Counted from the first letter of the stretch, positions 1 through 9,763 are shown. The stretch: 64,000 nt of DNA from Candidatus Tokpelaia sp. (GCF_008636115.1 NZ_QLZD01000016.1:1-64000), one strand, 5' to 3'. The notes: generated by a model not told the origin, from the sequence alone. Numbers and translations are program-made.

Positions 1-76
1 CGACTGCTGCCGCAAGCAAGGCTGTGGCCGCTTTTATGCAAAATTATTTGCTGTGCCGGCGGCGGCAGAACGGCCG

Positions 77-2248
77 CTATAATGGCCGGCTGGGGTGTTG
101 TGGCAGGACAGCCGGGGCTGCGGCAGCCTGAGCGCCGAAGGGCGGCGGCTGTTGCAGGCGGCGGTTAAGGGCGCGGATAATTTCCGCCGCTGCCGGCGGC
201 AGCCTTTGTGTCAGCCCGCTTTTACCGGAATTTTCCTTATTTGTTTTGCCGGCGCCGGCACCGGCGGTGATTGCGTTACTGACACCGGGTATCGGCTTGA
301 TTTTAATATTCTGATGGGCATAAAGCATCATTCTTTGCCAGATCATGGCCGGGACAATGCCGCCGGTCATTTTATTCATAGGGGAGAAATTATCATTGCC
401 TATCCACACAGCGGCGGTGTAATTGCCGGTAAAGCCGACAAACCAGGCATCGCGGTAATTTTGTGTTGTGCCGGTTTTGCCGCCAACCAGTGCCATTGGC
501 AGGCGGGCGCGGCCGCCTGTCCCCCTTTGGGTGACCTGTACCAGCATATAATTCATATAAGTGGCGGCCTTCTCGCTCAGCACCCGGCGCACAGGCGGCG
601 CATCACGGCTCCAATCCCAGATTCTTTGCCCTTCAGAGGAGGTAATCTGGGTGAAGCCGTGGCGATTGCCGGCCATGCCGCCATTGGCAAACATGTTAAA
701 GCCGGTTGCCTGATCCATCACTGTCATGCCGTCTGTGCCGAGCACCATGGTTTTATAGCCCGATATGGGAGATTCTATGCCGATAGCTTTTAACAAAGCG
801 ACAATTTGTTTGGTGGAGCGGTGCAAATATTGATAAGTCAGGCGCACCGGCACTGTATTGAGCGATTTGATAAAAGCGGTGGTGAGATCAACCGCGCCGG
901 CATAGCTGCGGCCGTAATTGCGCGGCTGCCAGCCGCCCCAGTTTATCGGCCCATCAGTGACCACTGTGCGCGGTGTCAGGCCGTTTTCCATTGCCACGGC
1001 ATAGACATAGGGCTTGAAGGAGGAGCCGGTCTGCCGCCGCGCCTGGGTGGCGCGGTTAAACTGGCTCATAGTATAATCGCGGCCGCCGACAATAGCGCGC
1101 ACGGCGCCGTCTGTATCCAGAATAACGGCAGCCGCCTGAGAAGCGCGAAAAGATTTGCCATATTGCCGCAAGTGATATTGGACAGATTCCTCTGCCGCTT
1201 TTTGCAGATCAATATCCAGAGTGGTGCGCACGGTCAAAACCCGCTCGGGGAAGTTATCGCCCGCTTTGCGAATTTCGTCAAAGGCCCAATCCAGAAAATA
1301 ATCAGGACTGTCTTCATATTTATAGCGGGTAATAATATTGGCCGGGTGGCTGCGGGCTTCCAGCACCTGGCCTTCGGTCAAAAAACCATTAGCCACCATA
1401 TTGGAAAGGACAATATTGGCGCGCGCCCTTGCGGCCGGCAGGTTGACATGGGGCGCATATTTGCCCGGCGCTTTAAACAGGCCGGCCAGCATGGCAGCCT
1501 CTGCCAGTGAAATAGTGCGCACATCTTTGCCGAAATAAAATTGTGAAGCGGAAGCAATACCAAATGTGCCGCCGCCCATATAAGCGCGATCCAGATAAAG
1601 CTGCAAAATTTCCTTTTTGCTCATATTGCATTCCAGCCACAGCGCCAGATAGGCCTCCTTTATTTTGCGCGCCAAAGTTCTCTCATTATTTAAAAACAGG
1701 TTTTTGGCCAGTTGCTGGGTAAGGGTTGAGCCGCCCTGCACTGTGCTGTTTGCCTGCACATTATGGTTGAGCGCGCGTGACAGGCCATAAAAATCAATGC
1801 CCCAATGGTCAAAAAAACGGCGATCTTCGGTGGCTAAAACCGCTTTTATTAAATAATCGGGCATGGCCTCAATCGGCACTTCTTCTGAATGCAGGACGCC
1901 GCGCTGGCCGATAAACCTGCCTTTATTATCAAGAAAAGTAACACTTAAATTGCCTTTTGACTGCCAGTTGCTTTTGGTAACGTCAAAAATAGCGAGGCCG
2001 ATAAAGGAAAAGGCAGCCAGCCCAACGAGCCCCAGATTCAGACCTTCGGAAAACCCGCTGACAAACCAGCGCGCTGCGCCATGCAAGTGAAAATGCTCAG
2101 TAAAAATAGAATAATTTTCCCATAAATCGCGCAAATAATTATTCAGACGATAAAGGCTGTTATTGAGCCGCGCAATAAAAGCCGCCCAATAAGGGTGGCG
2201 CAAAATAGGCCGTTTTTTGTGCTTTTGCCGGCGTTTTTGCTTTATCAT
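77..2248 (-). CDS. Bifunctional penicillin-binding protein, PBP1A family
   Basis: Class A penicillin-binding protein of 723 aa that polymerises lipid II and cross-links peptidoglycan on the periplasmic face of the inner membrane. A basic N-terminal tail is followed by one membrane segment at about residues 70-90. The glycosyltransferase 51 domain carries EDRRFFDHWG at 141-150 and the GGSTLTQQLAKN motif near 172. The transpeptidase domain has SSFK with the nucleophile at Ser409, SLN at 462-464 and KTGTT at 591. The C-terminal tail is rich in Ala and Pro. All catalytic motifs are present, so the gene should be functional. It is shorter than classical PBP1a (about 800 aa), which has an extra OB-like insert; the short form with a basic tail is common in Rhizobiales. 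I did not assign mrcA or pbpC for that reason. The start is the first Met of the frame. Confidence 0.93.
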   Translation of the reverse strand: MIKQKRRQKHKKRPILRHPYWAAFIARLNNSLYRLNNYLRDLWENYSIFTEHFHLHGAARWFVSGFSEGLNLGLVGLAAFSFIGLAIFDVTKSNWQSKGNLSVTFLDNKGRFIGQRGVLHSEEVPIEAMPDYLIKAVLATEDRRFFDHWGIDFYGLSRALNHNVQANSTVQGGSTLTQQLAKNLFLNNERTLARKIKEAYLALWLECNMSKKEILQLYLDRAYMGGGTFGIASASQFYFGKDVRTISLAEAAMLAGLFKAPGKYAPHVNLPAARARANIVLSNMVANGFLTEGQVLEARSHPANIITRYKYEDSPDYFLDWAFDEIRKAGDNFPERVLTVRTTLDIDLQKAAEESVQYHLRQYGKSFRASQAAAVILDTDGAVRAIVGGRDYTMSQFNRATQARRQTGSSFKPYVYAVAMENGLTPRTVVTDGPINWGGWQPRNYGRSYAGAVDLTTAFIKSLNTVPVRLTYQYLHRSTKQIVALLKAIGIESPISGYKTMVLGTDGMTVMDQATGFNMFANGGMAGNRHGFTQITSSEGQRIWDWSRDAPPVRRVLSEKAATYMNYMLVQVTQRGTGGRARLPMALVGGKTGTTQNYRDAWFVGFTGNYTAAVWIGNDNFSPMNKMTGGIVPAMIWQRMMLYAHQNIKIKPIPGVSNAITAGAGAGKTNKENSGKSGLTQRLPPAAAEIIRALNRRLQQPPPFGAQAAAAPAVLPQHPSRPL

Positions 2249-2465
2249 CAGGCAATCCGATAGAATTTTTGCCTGCCTTTATATAGAGCAGGTTTTTCCC
2301 GGCGCTATGCCGGTTTTCGGGCTGTTGCCGCCGCTTTGGCCGGCCGCTGCGGGCCGCACTTCGCCCGCTGCGTGGAGAGAGCGGGCGCAAGACCGGGCGG
2401 TAAATGTCCCAAAAAGGTGAAATTTACCGCAAAAAGCACTATATTAAAATTCCGCCTCGCGATAA

Positions 2466-2493
2466 TTGACGCATTTTACCAAAAAATGATAAT
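2466..2493 (+). promoter_or_regulatory. Candidate sigma-70 promoter for the small secreted protein
   Basis: A TTGACG box and a GATAAT box, each matching the consensus at five of six positions, are 16 bases apart in the AT-rich part of the 350-base gap after the divergent penicillin-binding gene. The rest of the gap from 2249 shows no gene. A second TATAAT at 2525-2530 has no good -35 partner. Confidence 0.35.
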
Positions 2494-2602
2494 AAATTCT
2501 GCAGAATTTAGTGCAAAATGCGTCTATAATCAGAACAAGGCTTGAGGTCTGACTGTCAGGGTTCCGGCTCCTTTGATAAATATGGCGATAATGAGGATTG
2601 AC

Positions 2603-2842
2603 ATGATGAAGAAATATATTTTTGCTTTATGTGCGCCTTTTATCCTGGCTGCTGCTCCGGCTTTTGCCGATTGCCAGTCTGTCGCGCAAAAAACGGCAGA
2701 AAAACAAAATGGCAAGCTGGTCAGGGTCAGCCCGGGCAAGGATAAAGACGGCAAGGATATTTGTGTGGTGATTATTGCCGTTCCCAGCACACAGGGGGAA
2801 AAACCCCGCCGGGTAGAGCTGGCTGTGCCGTTGGATAAATAG
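2603..2842 (+). CDS. Small secreted protein, function unknown
   Basis: A 79-residue protein with a clear signal peptide (MMKKYIFALCAPF, then cleavage after APAFA). The mature part of about 60 residues has two cysteines (DCQ and DICVV) that could form one disulfide, and an alternating charged/hydrophobic pattern vaguely like a single PepSY-type fold. I do not recognise the family. The frame is open back to 2573, but the Met pair at 2603 is preceded by GAGG at a good distance and starts the signal peptide directly. The gene stands alone, divergent from the penicillin-binding protein. Confidence 0.6.
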   Translation: MMKKYIFALCAPFILAAAPAFADCQSVAQKTAEKQNGKLVRVSPGKDKDGKDICVVIIAVPSTQGEKPRRVELAVPLDK

Positions 2843-2995
2843 GCGGGCTTTAGTGCCGAATGCAAGCAGTCCGGCCAGGCCCGCCGGCAATTAAAGCTTG
2901 CCTCATTGCTGCGATTCTGCCACAAGGGCAGCATCGCAGCGGCAGTGCCGGGCGTTTTTCCTTTAACTATATTTTCAGCGGAAATTTTTTATTAA

Positions 2996-3415
2996 ATGGT
3001 AAAGGGGTTTCATTATAAAAACTGGCTTGTCATAACGGCGCTTATTATGCCGGTTGCGGCCTGTGCGCCCTTGCGCGGGGTTTTTTCGCATAAAAGCGGG
3101 GCCTCAGTTGGCGGCATGGCCGTGCCGGGGCAAAGCCTGCCGGGGCAGGAGGCCGGGCTTTTGAGCGCGGCAGAAAAAAATCAGGCGGCAGCGGCGGAAT
3201 ATCAGGCACTGGAATATAAAAAAGCAGGTGAGGCCGTGCCCTGGGGCAAAGCGGGCGCGCGCGCTTCCGGCATTGTAACGCCTGGGCAGCCTTACCGTGT
3301 CGGCACACAAAACTGCCGCCAATATAGCCATAATTGGGTGATAAACGGGGTGCCGCATGTTGCGCGAGGCAGCGCCTGCCGCAATGAAGACGGTAGCTGG
3401 ACACCGCTGGTTTGA
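2996..3415 (+). CDS. Outer-membrane lipoprotein with a 17-kDa-antigen-like C-terminus
   Basis: A 139-aa protein with a hydrophobic leader ending in a lipobox (VAACAPL, Cys near residue 23), so it is likely lipidated by Lgt and LspA. The middle is low-complexity Gly/Ala/Gln. The last 40 residues (GTQNCRQYSHNW, then GSACRNEDGSWTPL) follow the pattern of the RT0821/17-kDa surface antigen family, where two cysteines flank a small beta-rich domain. The glycine-zipper segment of classic members is not obvious, so the family call is tentative. Function is unknown; related proteins are small envelope lipoproteins. It lies just upstream of the cytochrome c maturation genes, with a 167-base gap. Confidence 0.65.
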   Translation: MVKGFHYKNWLVITALIMPVAACAPLRGVFSHKSGASVGGMAVPGQSLPGQEAGLLSAAEKNQAAAAEYQALEYKKAGEAVPWGKAGARASGIVTPGQPYRVGTQNCRQYSHNWVINGVPHVARGSACRNEDGSWTPLV

Positions 3416-3582
3416 GGGCAGCAGCCGGGTGCGGCCTGTTTGGCTTTATGCCCGGTTCGGCACAATTTTGCCGGGTTTATGAGGCGAGGCAGGCCGTGCC
3501 TTTGGCGCCGCGTCCCGGCGCCGGGCATTGTCGGCAGCTCAAACTGCGCCATTGACTGTAATTTTGCAAAGACTGTTTTGCC

Positions 3583-4776
3583 ATGATTGTCATAAGTTTT
3601 GCCGCCGGTCTGGCCTTTATTGTCACTCTGCTGCTTATGCTTGCGGCTGCCGGGCGGCTGTCTTTTCCTGCCTCGTCCGGTTTTGATGTTTCTGCCGCTT
3701 TGTCTGACCGTGATATATTTCGCCGGCAACTGGCTGAGCTGGAAAAAATGCGTGCCCACGGCCTGTTAGATGACAGCAGTGCCGGCGAAGCGCGGCTGGA
3801 GCTGGTGCGCCGTATTTTGGCAGCGGAGAGAGAAGCGCCGGCCGGCGGCGATAAAGCGGACGGCAATAAGCAGGCGCGGCAGTGCGATCAGACCCGGCGC
3901 GGGCGCGGTTTTCGTTTGTTTTTAAGCCTTGCTATAATTTTTGTCCCCCTATTTAGCGCCTTGGTTTATTATTTTCAGGGGCAGCCTTTTGCACCGGCGC
4001 ACCCTTTTGCCGATTTTATGGCGCGCGACCCGGCCGGGCTAAGCCTGCCGGAGCATATTGTGCGGCTGGAGGCCTTAAGTGCCCGCGCCCCGCAAAACGC
4101 CCAATATGCCGACAGGCTGGCTTCTCTTTATTTGCAGGCGGGCAGGTTTCAGGACGCCGCCAATACTTATAGCCATGCTATGGCTATCGGCGGTGACACG
4201 GCGGACAGGCTGCTGGGCTATGCTCTGGCCTTGACCGGGTTTGAAGACGGTGTTGTCGGCCAGGACGCCGAGGCTGCCTTTCGCAATGTATTGCGGCTTG
4301 ACCCGCAAAACCCGCAGGCGCAGCTATTTTTGGCGCGCGGCCTGGTGCAGGGCGGCAAAAAGGCGGAGGCAATAGCCTTATTGCAGGATTTTTGGCAAAA
4401 AACGCCGGCAGATTCCCCCTGGCGGCAAAATTTGCAGGCAGCGATTGTCGCGCTGAAAAGCGCGCAATCGGCGCCGGATTCGGTTGCCGCCGGCGCCGCC
4501 GGTGGCATCGCCGCGCGCGGCAAGCCGGCGGCAGATCCGACAGCCGAACAGCGCGCTTTTATTGCTGCCAGTCTGGGGCGGCTGGAAGCAAGGCTAAAAG
4601 CCGCGCCGGGTGATTTGCAGGCCTGGACGATGCTGATCAATGCTTATTTGCTCCTGGGGCAGCGGGACAAAGCGCAGGCTGCCGCTTTGCGCGGGCTTTC
4701 TGTGCTGCCGCCGGCAGCGGCACAATCTCTGGCGGCTTTTGCCCGGCAAAAAGGCCTGTCGGTTGCGGCAAAATGA
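3583..4776 (+). CDS. ccmI: Cytochrome c biogenesis protein CcmI (CycH)
   Basis: A 397-aa membrane-anchored chaperone that holds apocytochrome c for haem ligation by CcmF and CcmH. There is an N-terminal membrane segment at about 1-22, a cytoplasmic loop with leucine-rich helices (LAELEKMRAHGLLDD), a second membrane segment near 115-135, and then a periplasmic TPR domain with repeated helix pairs (YADRLASLYLQAGRF, LGYALALTGF, LFLARGL) from about 165. The C-terminal part holds another TPR-like helix pair (LINAYLLLGQRDKAQAAALRG). Position and order (ccmI, ccmE, ccmF, ccmH) match the rhizobial cycHJKL operon. No good Shine-Dalgarno is seen before the ATG. Confidence 0.9.
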   Translation: MIVISFAAGLAFIVTLLLMLAAAGRLSFPASSGFDVSAALSDRDIFRRQLAELEKMRAHGLLDDSSAGEARLELVRRILAAEREAPAGGDKADGNKQARQCDQTRRGRGFRLFLSLAIIFVPLFSALVYYFQGQPFAPAHPFADFMARDPAGLSLPEHIVRLEALSARAPQNAQYADRLASLYLQAGRFQDAANTYSHAMAIGGDTADRLLGYALALTGFEDGVVGQDAEAAFRNVLRLDPQNPQAQLFLARGLVQGGKKAEAIALLQDFWQKTPADSPWRQNLQAAIVALKSAQSAPDSVAAGAAGGIAARGKPAADPTAEQRAFIAASLGRLEARLKAAPGDLQAWTMLINAYLLLGQRDKAQAAALRGLSVLPPAAAQSLAAFARQKGLSVAAK

Positions 4777-4828
4777 CAGCCGAAAGGTTGCTTTAATTTT
4801 TGATAAACCATAAACCGGACGGATAATT

Positions 4829-5335
4829 ATGCAAGCGCCGCAAACTTCTCTTAATCTGTATTTGAAACGGCGCCGCCGGCGGCGCATTATAATTATTATT
4901 TCCGGTCTCTGCTTTATGGTCGTCATTGTGGCGCTGATTTTTTATGCCTTGCAGGATAAAGCCGGTTTTTTCCGCATTCCTTCTGACATTACGGCGGCGG
5001 ACAAAATTTCGCACCGGTTGCTGCGCCTTGGCGGCTATGTGGAAAACGGCTCAGTAAAGCGAGAGACAGGCGCCAATATCCGCTTTTATGTGACCGATTT
5101 TCATCATAAGCAGGAAGTGCGTTTTAACGGTATTTTGCCTGATTTGTTTCGCGAGGGGCAGGGTGTGATTGCTGAGGGCCGGTTTGCGGATAATGGCGTG
5201 TTTATTGCCGACCGTGTTTTGGCCAAGCATGATGAAAAATATGTGCCGAAAGATGTTGCCGATCGCATAAAAGCAGCGGAAGGCCGCGAGACAAAAAACA
5301 GCCTGCCCGGCAGGGCGGTTCTGCCGGATAAATAA
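4829..5335 (+). CDS. ccmE: Haem chaperone CcmE (CycJ)
   Basis: A 168-aa periplasmic haem chaperone anchored by one N-terminal helix (about residues 20-43, after a run of arginines). It receives haem from CcmC/D, binds it covalently, and passes it to CcmF. The OB-fold segment LRLGGYVENGSVKR and the loop GILPDLFREGQGVIAEG are family hallmarks. HDEKYVP provides the covalent haem-binding His134 and the axial Tyr138. The C-terminal tail is charged and probably disordered. Start and spacing are normal for the operon, 52 bases after ccmI. ccmC and ccmD are not in this window. Confidence 0.96.
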   Translation: MQAPQTSLNLYLKRRRRRRIIIIISGLCFMVVIVALIFYALQDKAGFFRIPSDITAADKISHRLLRLGGYVENGSVKRETGANIRFYVTDFHHKQEVRFNGILPDLFREGQGVIAEGRFADNGVFIADRVLAKHDEKYVPKDVADRIKAAEGRETKNSLPGRAVLPDK

Positions 5336-5382
5336 TAAAGCCAGGTAAAATCAAGGAACTATGCGCAGCAAGGACAGGAATT

Positions 5383-7389
5383 GTGATTATTGAATGTGGG
5401 CATTTTTTATTGATTCTGGCTTTGGCTGTCAGCCTGTATCAGGCTGTTGTGCCGCTCATCGGCTGGTTTTGCGGCGATATAATTGCCATGCGGAGCGCGC
5501 GGTTCACCGCTATTATGGTTTTTGCGCTGGTGGCTTTGTCTTATGCTGCCTTGACTTATGCTTATGTAATTTCTGATTTTTCAGTAATGAATGTGGCGCA
5601 GAACTCGCATTCGGAAAAGCCGCTTTTTTTCAAAATTACCGGCGTTTGGGGCAATCATGAAGGCTCTATGCTGCTCTGGGTGTTGATTTTAACCTTTTTC
5701 AGCGCGCTTGTTGCCGTTTTCGGCAAAAATCTGCCGCTTAATCTGGCGGCTCTGGTGCTGGTATGCCAAAGTTTTATTGCCGGCGCTTTTCTGGCTTTTA
5801 TTCTGTTTACCTCCAATCCTTTTGCCCGCCTGCTGCCGCCGGCTTTGCAGGGGCGTGATCTAAACCCGGTTTTGCAAGATGTCGGCCTGGCCCTGCACCC
5901 GCCTATGCTCTATTTGGGCTATGTCGGTTTTTCTGTCTGTTTTTCTTTTGCCATTGCTGCGCTGCTTTGCGGGCGGGTAGATGCCGCTTTTGGCCGCTGG
6001 GTGCGCCCCTGGGCCTTATTATCATGGTTTTGCCTGACCTGGGGCATTACTGCCGGCTCTTACTGGGCTTATTATGAGCTGGGCTGGGGCGGCTACTGGT
6101 TTTGGGATCCGGTAGAAAATGCTTCACTCATGCCTTGGCTTAGCGGCACGGCGCTGCTGCATTCCGCTCTGGTGCTGGAAAAGCGCTCTGCCTTGAAAAT
6201 CTGGACCGTGCTGCTGGCTATTATTACTTTTTCCTTTTCGCTGCTTGGCACTTTTCTGGTTCGCTCAGGCATTTTGACCTCAGTGCACAGTTTTGCCACG
6301 GATCCGGCGCGCGGCTTGGCTATTTTGGCCATTCTCGGCTTTTTTATCGGCTGCGCCTTGTTGTTGTTTGCCTTCCGCGCGCCTGCTATTAAAAATAGCG
6401 GCCTGTTCCGCCCTGTATCGCGCGAGAGTGCGCTCATTCTCAATAATTTGTTTTTAATGGCAGCGGCCGCTACGGTTTTGGCCGGCACGCTTTATCCATT
6501 ATTGGTTGAAAGCCTGACCGGGGAGAAAATTTCTGTCGGCGCACCGTTTTTTAACCTGACTATCGGCGCGTTGTTTTTGCCCTTGCTGCTTATTGTGCCT
6601 TTTGGGCCGCTATTAGGGTGGAAACGCGGCGATATAGCGGCCGCGGCTGAGCGTTTATGGCTGGCTTTTGCGGCCGCGATTGCCGCTTTTGCCCTGACGC
6701 TTTATCTCGACCATGGTAAAGCTGTATTGGCGGCTGCCGGTATCGGCCTGGCTTTTTGGGCAATTTTCGGCGCGCTGACAGATTTGATAAGCAAAAGCGG
6801 TGGGTGGAAAACGCCTTTATCTGCTCGTGCCCGGCGATTGAAAAACCTGCCTGCCGCCTTTTGGGGCACGGCTTTTGCCCATATGGGGCTGGGAGTCTCT
6901 TTGTTTGGCATTATTGCTGTTGCCGGCTTTGAGCAGGAATATATTGGCAATCTTGCCCCCGGCCAAGCGGTAGATTTGGCCGGCAATAAAGTGGTTTTTG
7001 ACGGCTATAAAAGCGAGAATCGCGATAATTTTCAGGAAAATCGTCTATATTTTACTATTAAGCATCAGGGTAAAATCCTTGGGCAGGTTACTGCTTCCCG
7101 GCGGTTTTTTCCCTCACAAAATGCGCAGACAACAGAAACCGGGCTGTTTAATCGCGGCTTTTCCCAATATTATATTGCGCCGGGCGATTATAATAAAGAC
7201 GGCAGCGCTGTTTTGCATATATGGTGGAAGCCGAATGTCTTATGTATTTGGCTGGGTGGTTTATTGATGATGACTGGTGCCGTATTGTCACTGGCAGATC
7301 GGCGGCGGCAAAGGGGCGCGCCGGCGGGAAAAAAGGTAAAACCGGCTGCCGGGGCAAATCTGCCCGAGCGGGTGGCGAGAGAGGCCTGA
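5383..7389 (+). CDS. ccmF: Haem lyase subunit CcmF (CycK)
   Basis: A 668-aa polytopic inner-membrane protein, the core of the haem-ligation complex that attaches haem to CXXCH of apocytochromes c. About 15 hydrophobic segments can be seen. The periplasmic tryptophan-rich WWD signature (GWGGYWFWDPVENASLMPW) lies near residues 235-255. Conserved haem-ligand histidines are expected in loops such as HPPMLYLGYVG and LTSVHSFATDP. The start codon is GTG, 47 bases after ccmE. The stop codon overlaps the ATG of ccmH (TGATG), which implies translational coupling. Confidence 0.96.
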   Translation: MIIECGHFLLILALAVSLYQAVVPLIGWFCGDIIAMRSARFTAIMVFALVALSYAALTYAYVISDFSVMNVAQNSHSEKPLFFKITGVWGNHEGSMLLWVLILTFFSALVAVFGKNLPLNLAALVLVCQSFIAGAFLAFILFTSNPFARLLPPALQGRDLNPVLQDVGLALHPPMLYLGYVGFSVCFSFAIAALLCGRVDAAFGRWVRPWALLSWFCLTWGITAGSYWAYYELGWGGYWFWDPVENASLMPWLSGTALLHSALVLEKRSALKIWTVLLAIITFSFSLLGTFLVRSGILTSVHSFATDPARGLAILAILGFFIGCALLLFAFRAPAIKNSGLFRPVSRESALILNNLFLMAAAATVLAGTLYPLLVESLTGEKISVGAPFFNLTIGALFLPLLLIVPFGPLLGWKRGDIAAAAERLWLAFAAAIAAFALTLYLDHGKAVLAAAGIGLAFWAIFGALTDLISKSGGWKTPLSARARRLKNLPAAFWGTAFAHMGLGVSLFGIIAVAGFEQEYIGNLAPGQAVDLAGNKVVFDGYKSENRDNFQENRLYFTIKHQGKILGQVTASRRFFPSQNAQTTETGLFNRGFSQYYIAPGDYNKDGSAVLHIWWKPNVLCIWLGGLLMMTGAVLSLADRRRQRGAPAGKKVKPAAGANLPERVAREA

Positions 7390-7919
7390 TGGCAATAAAA
7401 ATTATCGCCGCCGGCTTTCGGTTATGTTGGGCTATGCTTATGATTGCCGCGCTGGTTTTGCCGGCCGCCGCGGTGCAGCCTGATGAAATTTTGCCTGACC
7501 CGCGGCTGGAAAGCCGTGCTCGCGCTTTGTCGGCGCAGTTGCGCTGCCTGGTTTGCCGCAATGAAACGATTGATGACAGCAATGCGCCTTTGGCGCGCGA
7601 TTTGCGCTTGATTGTGCGCGAGCATTTGCAGGCCGGTGATACGGATCAGCAAATACTGGATTTTATGGTGGCGCGCTATGGCACTTATATTTTGCTGAAA
7701 CCGCCTTTCTGGAGCAGTGCCGTTTTTTTGTGGCTGTTGCCGCTTATTATACTATTATTGGCAGCTCTTTATCTGTTTTATGCGGCGCGGGCGGCCAAAA
7801 AGCGGGCGCAGCCTGCAACAGCCAAAGCGCTGCCGGCTCTGACAGCGGCAGAGGAGGCGCGCCTGGCCGATATTCTGGCCGGGAGTGATGAGAGGCAGCC
7901 TCCTGCCGGTAAAAAATAG
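7389..7919 (+). CDS. ccmH: Cytochrome c maturation protein CcmH (CycL)
   Basis: A 176-aa protein with a signal peptide or anchor, the LRCLVCRNE motif with redox-active Cys53 and Cys56, a short helical domain (DLRLIVREHLQAGDTDQQILDFMVARYG), one membrane helix near 115-135, and a charged C-terminus. It keeps apocytochrome cysteines reduced and presents them to CcmF. It is the short form without the TPR half, which here is the separate CcmI. The ATG overlaps the ccmF stop, and the longer upstream frame is only read-through of ccmF. A 237-base gap without a recognisable gene separates it from degP. Confidence 0.95.
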   Translation: MAIKIIAAGFRLCWAMLMIAALVLPAAAVQPDEILPDPRLESRARALSAQLRCLVCRNETIDDSNAPLARDLRLIVREHLQAGDTDQQILDFMVARYGTYILLKPPFWSSAVFLWLLPLIILLLAALYLFYAARAAKKRAQPATAKALPALTAAEEARLADILAGSDERQPPAGKK

Positions 7920-8156
7920 CGCAATGCGGTGCGTGGCCAATAAAAAGCACTGGAGCATTGCAAAAGGCGGCCTTTATCGCCCGGCCAGTGTCAAAACCAC
8001 CAAAAAGCCCGGAAAATGCCGCTTCCTGCCCTTGGTTTTGCCGTTTTTCCTTTATAATTTCTGATCAGAAGAGAAAAACAAAAAGCTTCTCCCGGTTTTC
8101 TATGCCTGTAACTTATGAATCGCAATTTGCTGTGCACTATATAATGGAGTGATTTT

Positions 8157-9707
8157 ATGGAAATCATTATGTCGAAACATTCAGTAATAGGCGCTGTGCC
8201 TCCATCGCGTCCCGCGCCGGCCCGCGCTTTGGGCCGCCGGCTGGCCCTGGCGCTCGGTTTTTCTACTGCTTTATCGGCAATGGCCTTTGGTTTGCTTCCT
8301 GTCGCCGGCGCGGCGCGAGCTGACCCGGTTTATGTCAAAGAGGCGCAAATACCCGGTTTTGCAGCATTAGTGGCGGCGGTCAAGCCGGCCGTGGTTTCGG
8401 TGCAGGTAAAAAGTGATAAAAGCGAAGAAGAGGAAGAGGCCGGCGCTTTTTTTGGCGCGCCGGGCTTTGACCAATTACCCGATGACCACCCGTTAAAGCG
8501 CTTTTTCCGCGATTTTCAAGAGCAGCGTAATTTCCGCTTTCATGATAAAGGGCAAAAACCGCGGGAGCGCACGGTTTCCTTAGGTTCCGGTTTTTTCTAT
8601 TCGGCCGATGGCTATGTGGTAACCAATAATCATGTGGTGGATTCCGGTAATGTTTTTTCAGTCACACTTGATGACGGCACCCAGCTCGATGCCAAATTGG
8701 TGGGCAAGGATTCGCGCACCGATCTGGCGGTTTTGAAAGTTAATGATAAAGGCCGGAAATTTACCTATGTCGGTTTTGCCGATGACAGCAAAATGCAGAT
8801 TGGCGACTGGGTTTTGGCGGTCGGTAATCCTTTTGGCCTGGGCGGCACGGTGACGGCCGGCATTATTTCTGCCCGCGGGCGCGATATTGGTGCCGGTGTT
8901 TATGATGATTTTATTCAGATTGATGCGGCGGTTAATCGCGGCAATTCCGGCGGGCCGACTTTTAACCTTAACGGTCAGGTTGTCGGTATCAATACGGCAA
9001 TATTCTCTCCTTCCGGCGGTTCTGTCGGCATTGCTTTCGCTATTCCCGCCTCCACGGCCGAGCAGGTGGTGCGCCAGCTTATTGCCAAAGGCGCGGTAGA
9101 ACGCGGCTGGCTGGGCGTGCAAATTCAGCCTGTGACCCGGGAAGTGGCGGATTCTGTCGGCCTGAATAAGGCGAAAGGGGCGCTGATTGCCGACCCGCTG
9201 GACGGCCCGGCGGCAAAAGCCGGGATTAAAGCCGGCAATATTATTGTGTCAATCAATGGGGCGGAAATTGCCGATGCGCGGGATCTGGCGCGCAGAATTG
9301 CCGCTATTCGCCCGGGTGAGGTAGCGGTGCTGGGGGTTTGGCGCAATGGCAAACAGGAAAATATCAAGGTGAAAATTGCTGCTCAGCCTAATGATAAAGC
9401 AGCAGCAGGTGACAAAAGCAGCAAGGGTAAATCTGCCACATTGGCAAGTTATGGCCTGGCAGTGGCTGCCGCTGAGGACGGCCGCGGTGTGGTGATAGTT
9501 GATATGGATAGTGACTCGGAAGCGGCAGAAAAAGGCGCACGCCCGGGTGATATTATCCGCAGTATCAATAATCGCGATATTAAAACTCCGGCAGAATTGC
9601 AGGCAGGCCTGAATGAGGCGGCCAAAAAGGGGCGTTCCGCTGTCTTGCTGCGGCTTGAGAGTGAAGGCGTCAACCATTTTATCACGCTCTCTGTGCAGAA
9701 AAAATAA
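8157..9707 (+). CDS. degP: Periplasmic serine endoprotease, DegP/HtrA family
   Basis: A 516-aa Do-family protease and chaperone for misfolded envelope proteins. The signal peptide runs to about residue 55 (AGAARA). The trypsin-like domain has His159 (NNHVVD), Asp189 (RTDLAVLKV) and Ser264 (GNSGGPTFN). Two PDZ domains follow, roughly 310-400 (RGWLGVQIQPV, GLNKAKGALI) and 425-510. The acidic patch SEEEEEAGAFF and the Phe-rich loop are typical of the LA loop. GGAG stands a few bases before the 8157 ATG, so that start is preferred over the inner Met at 8169. A TATAAT at 8140-8145 just upstream may be its -10 box. This gene follows the ccm genes in many Rhizobiales. Confidence 0.94.
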   Translation: MEIIMSKHSVIGAVPPSRPAPARALGRRLALALGFSTALSAMAFGLLPVAGAARADPVYVKEAQIPGFAALVAAVKPAVVSVQVKSDKSEEEEEAGAFFGAPGFDQLPDDHPLKRFFRDFQEQRNFRFHDKGQKPRERTVSLGSGFFYSADGYVVTNNHVVDSGNVFSVTLDDGTQLDAKLVGKDSRTDLAVLKVNDKGRKFTYVGFADDSKMQIGDWVLAVGNPFGLGGTVTAGIISARGRDIGAGVYDDFIQIDAAVNRGNSGGPTFNLNGQVVGINTAIFSPSGGSVGIAFAIPASTAEQVVRQLIAKGAVERGWLGVQIQPVTREVADSVGLNKAKGALIADPLDGPAAKAGIKAGNIIVSINGAEIADARDLARRIAAIRPGEVAVLGVWRNGKQENIKVKIAAQPNDKAAAGDKSSKGKSATLASYGLAVAAAEDGRGVVIVDMDSDSEAAEKGARPGDIIRSINNRDIKTPAELQAGLNEAAKKGRSAVLLRLESEGVNHFITLSVQKK

Positions 9708-9731
9708 ACCGGCTGAAGACACGGAAAAGAG

Positions 9732-9763
9732 AAAAGCAGAGCCTGGCGCCAGGCTCTGCTTTT
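9732..9763 (+). terminator. Palindromic intrinsic terminator after degP
   Basis: A perfect 32-base palindrome: four A, then a GC-rich 12-base arm, then its complement and four T. It lies 25 bases after the degP stop and would fold into a strong hairpin ending in a T run. Confidence 0.8.

Noticed and set aside
2530-2934. 134-codon minus-strand frame opposite the small secreted protein
   Set aside because: The plus strand has a signal peptide and ribosome site; the minus frame has neither.
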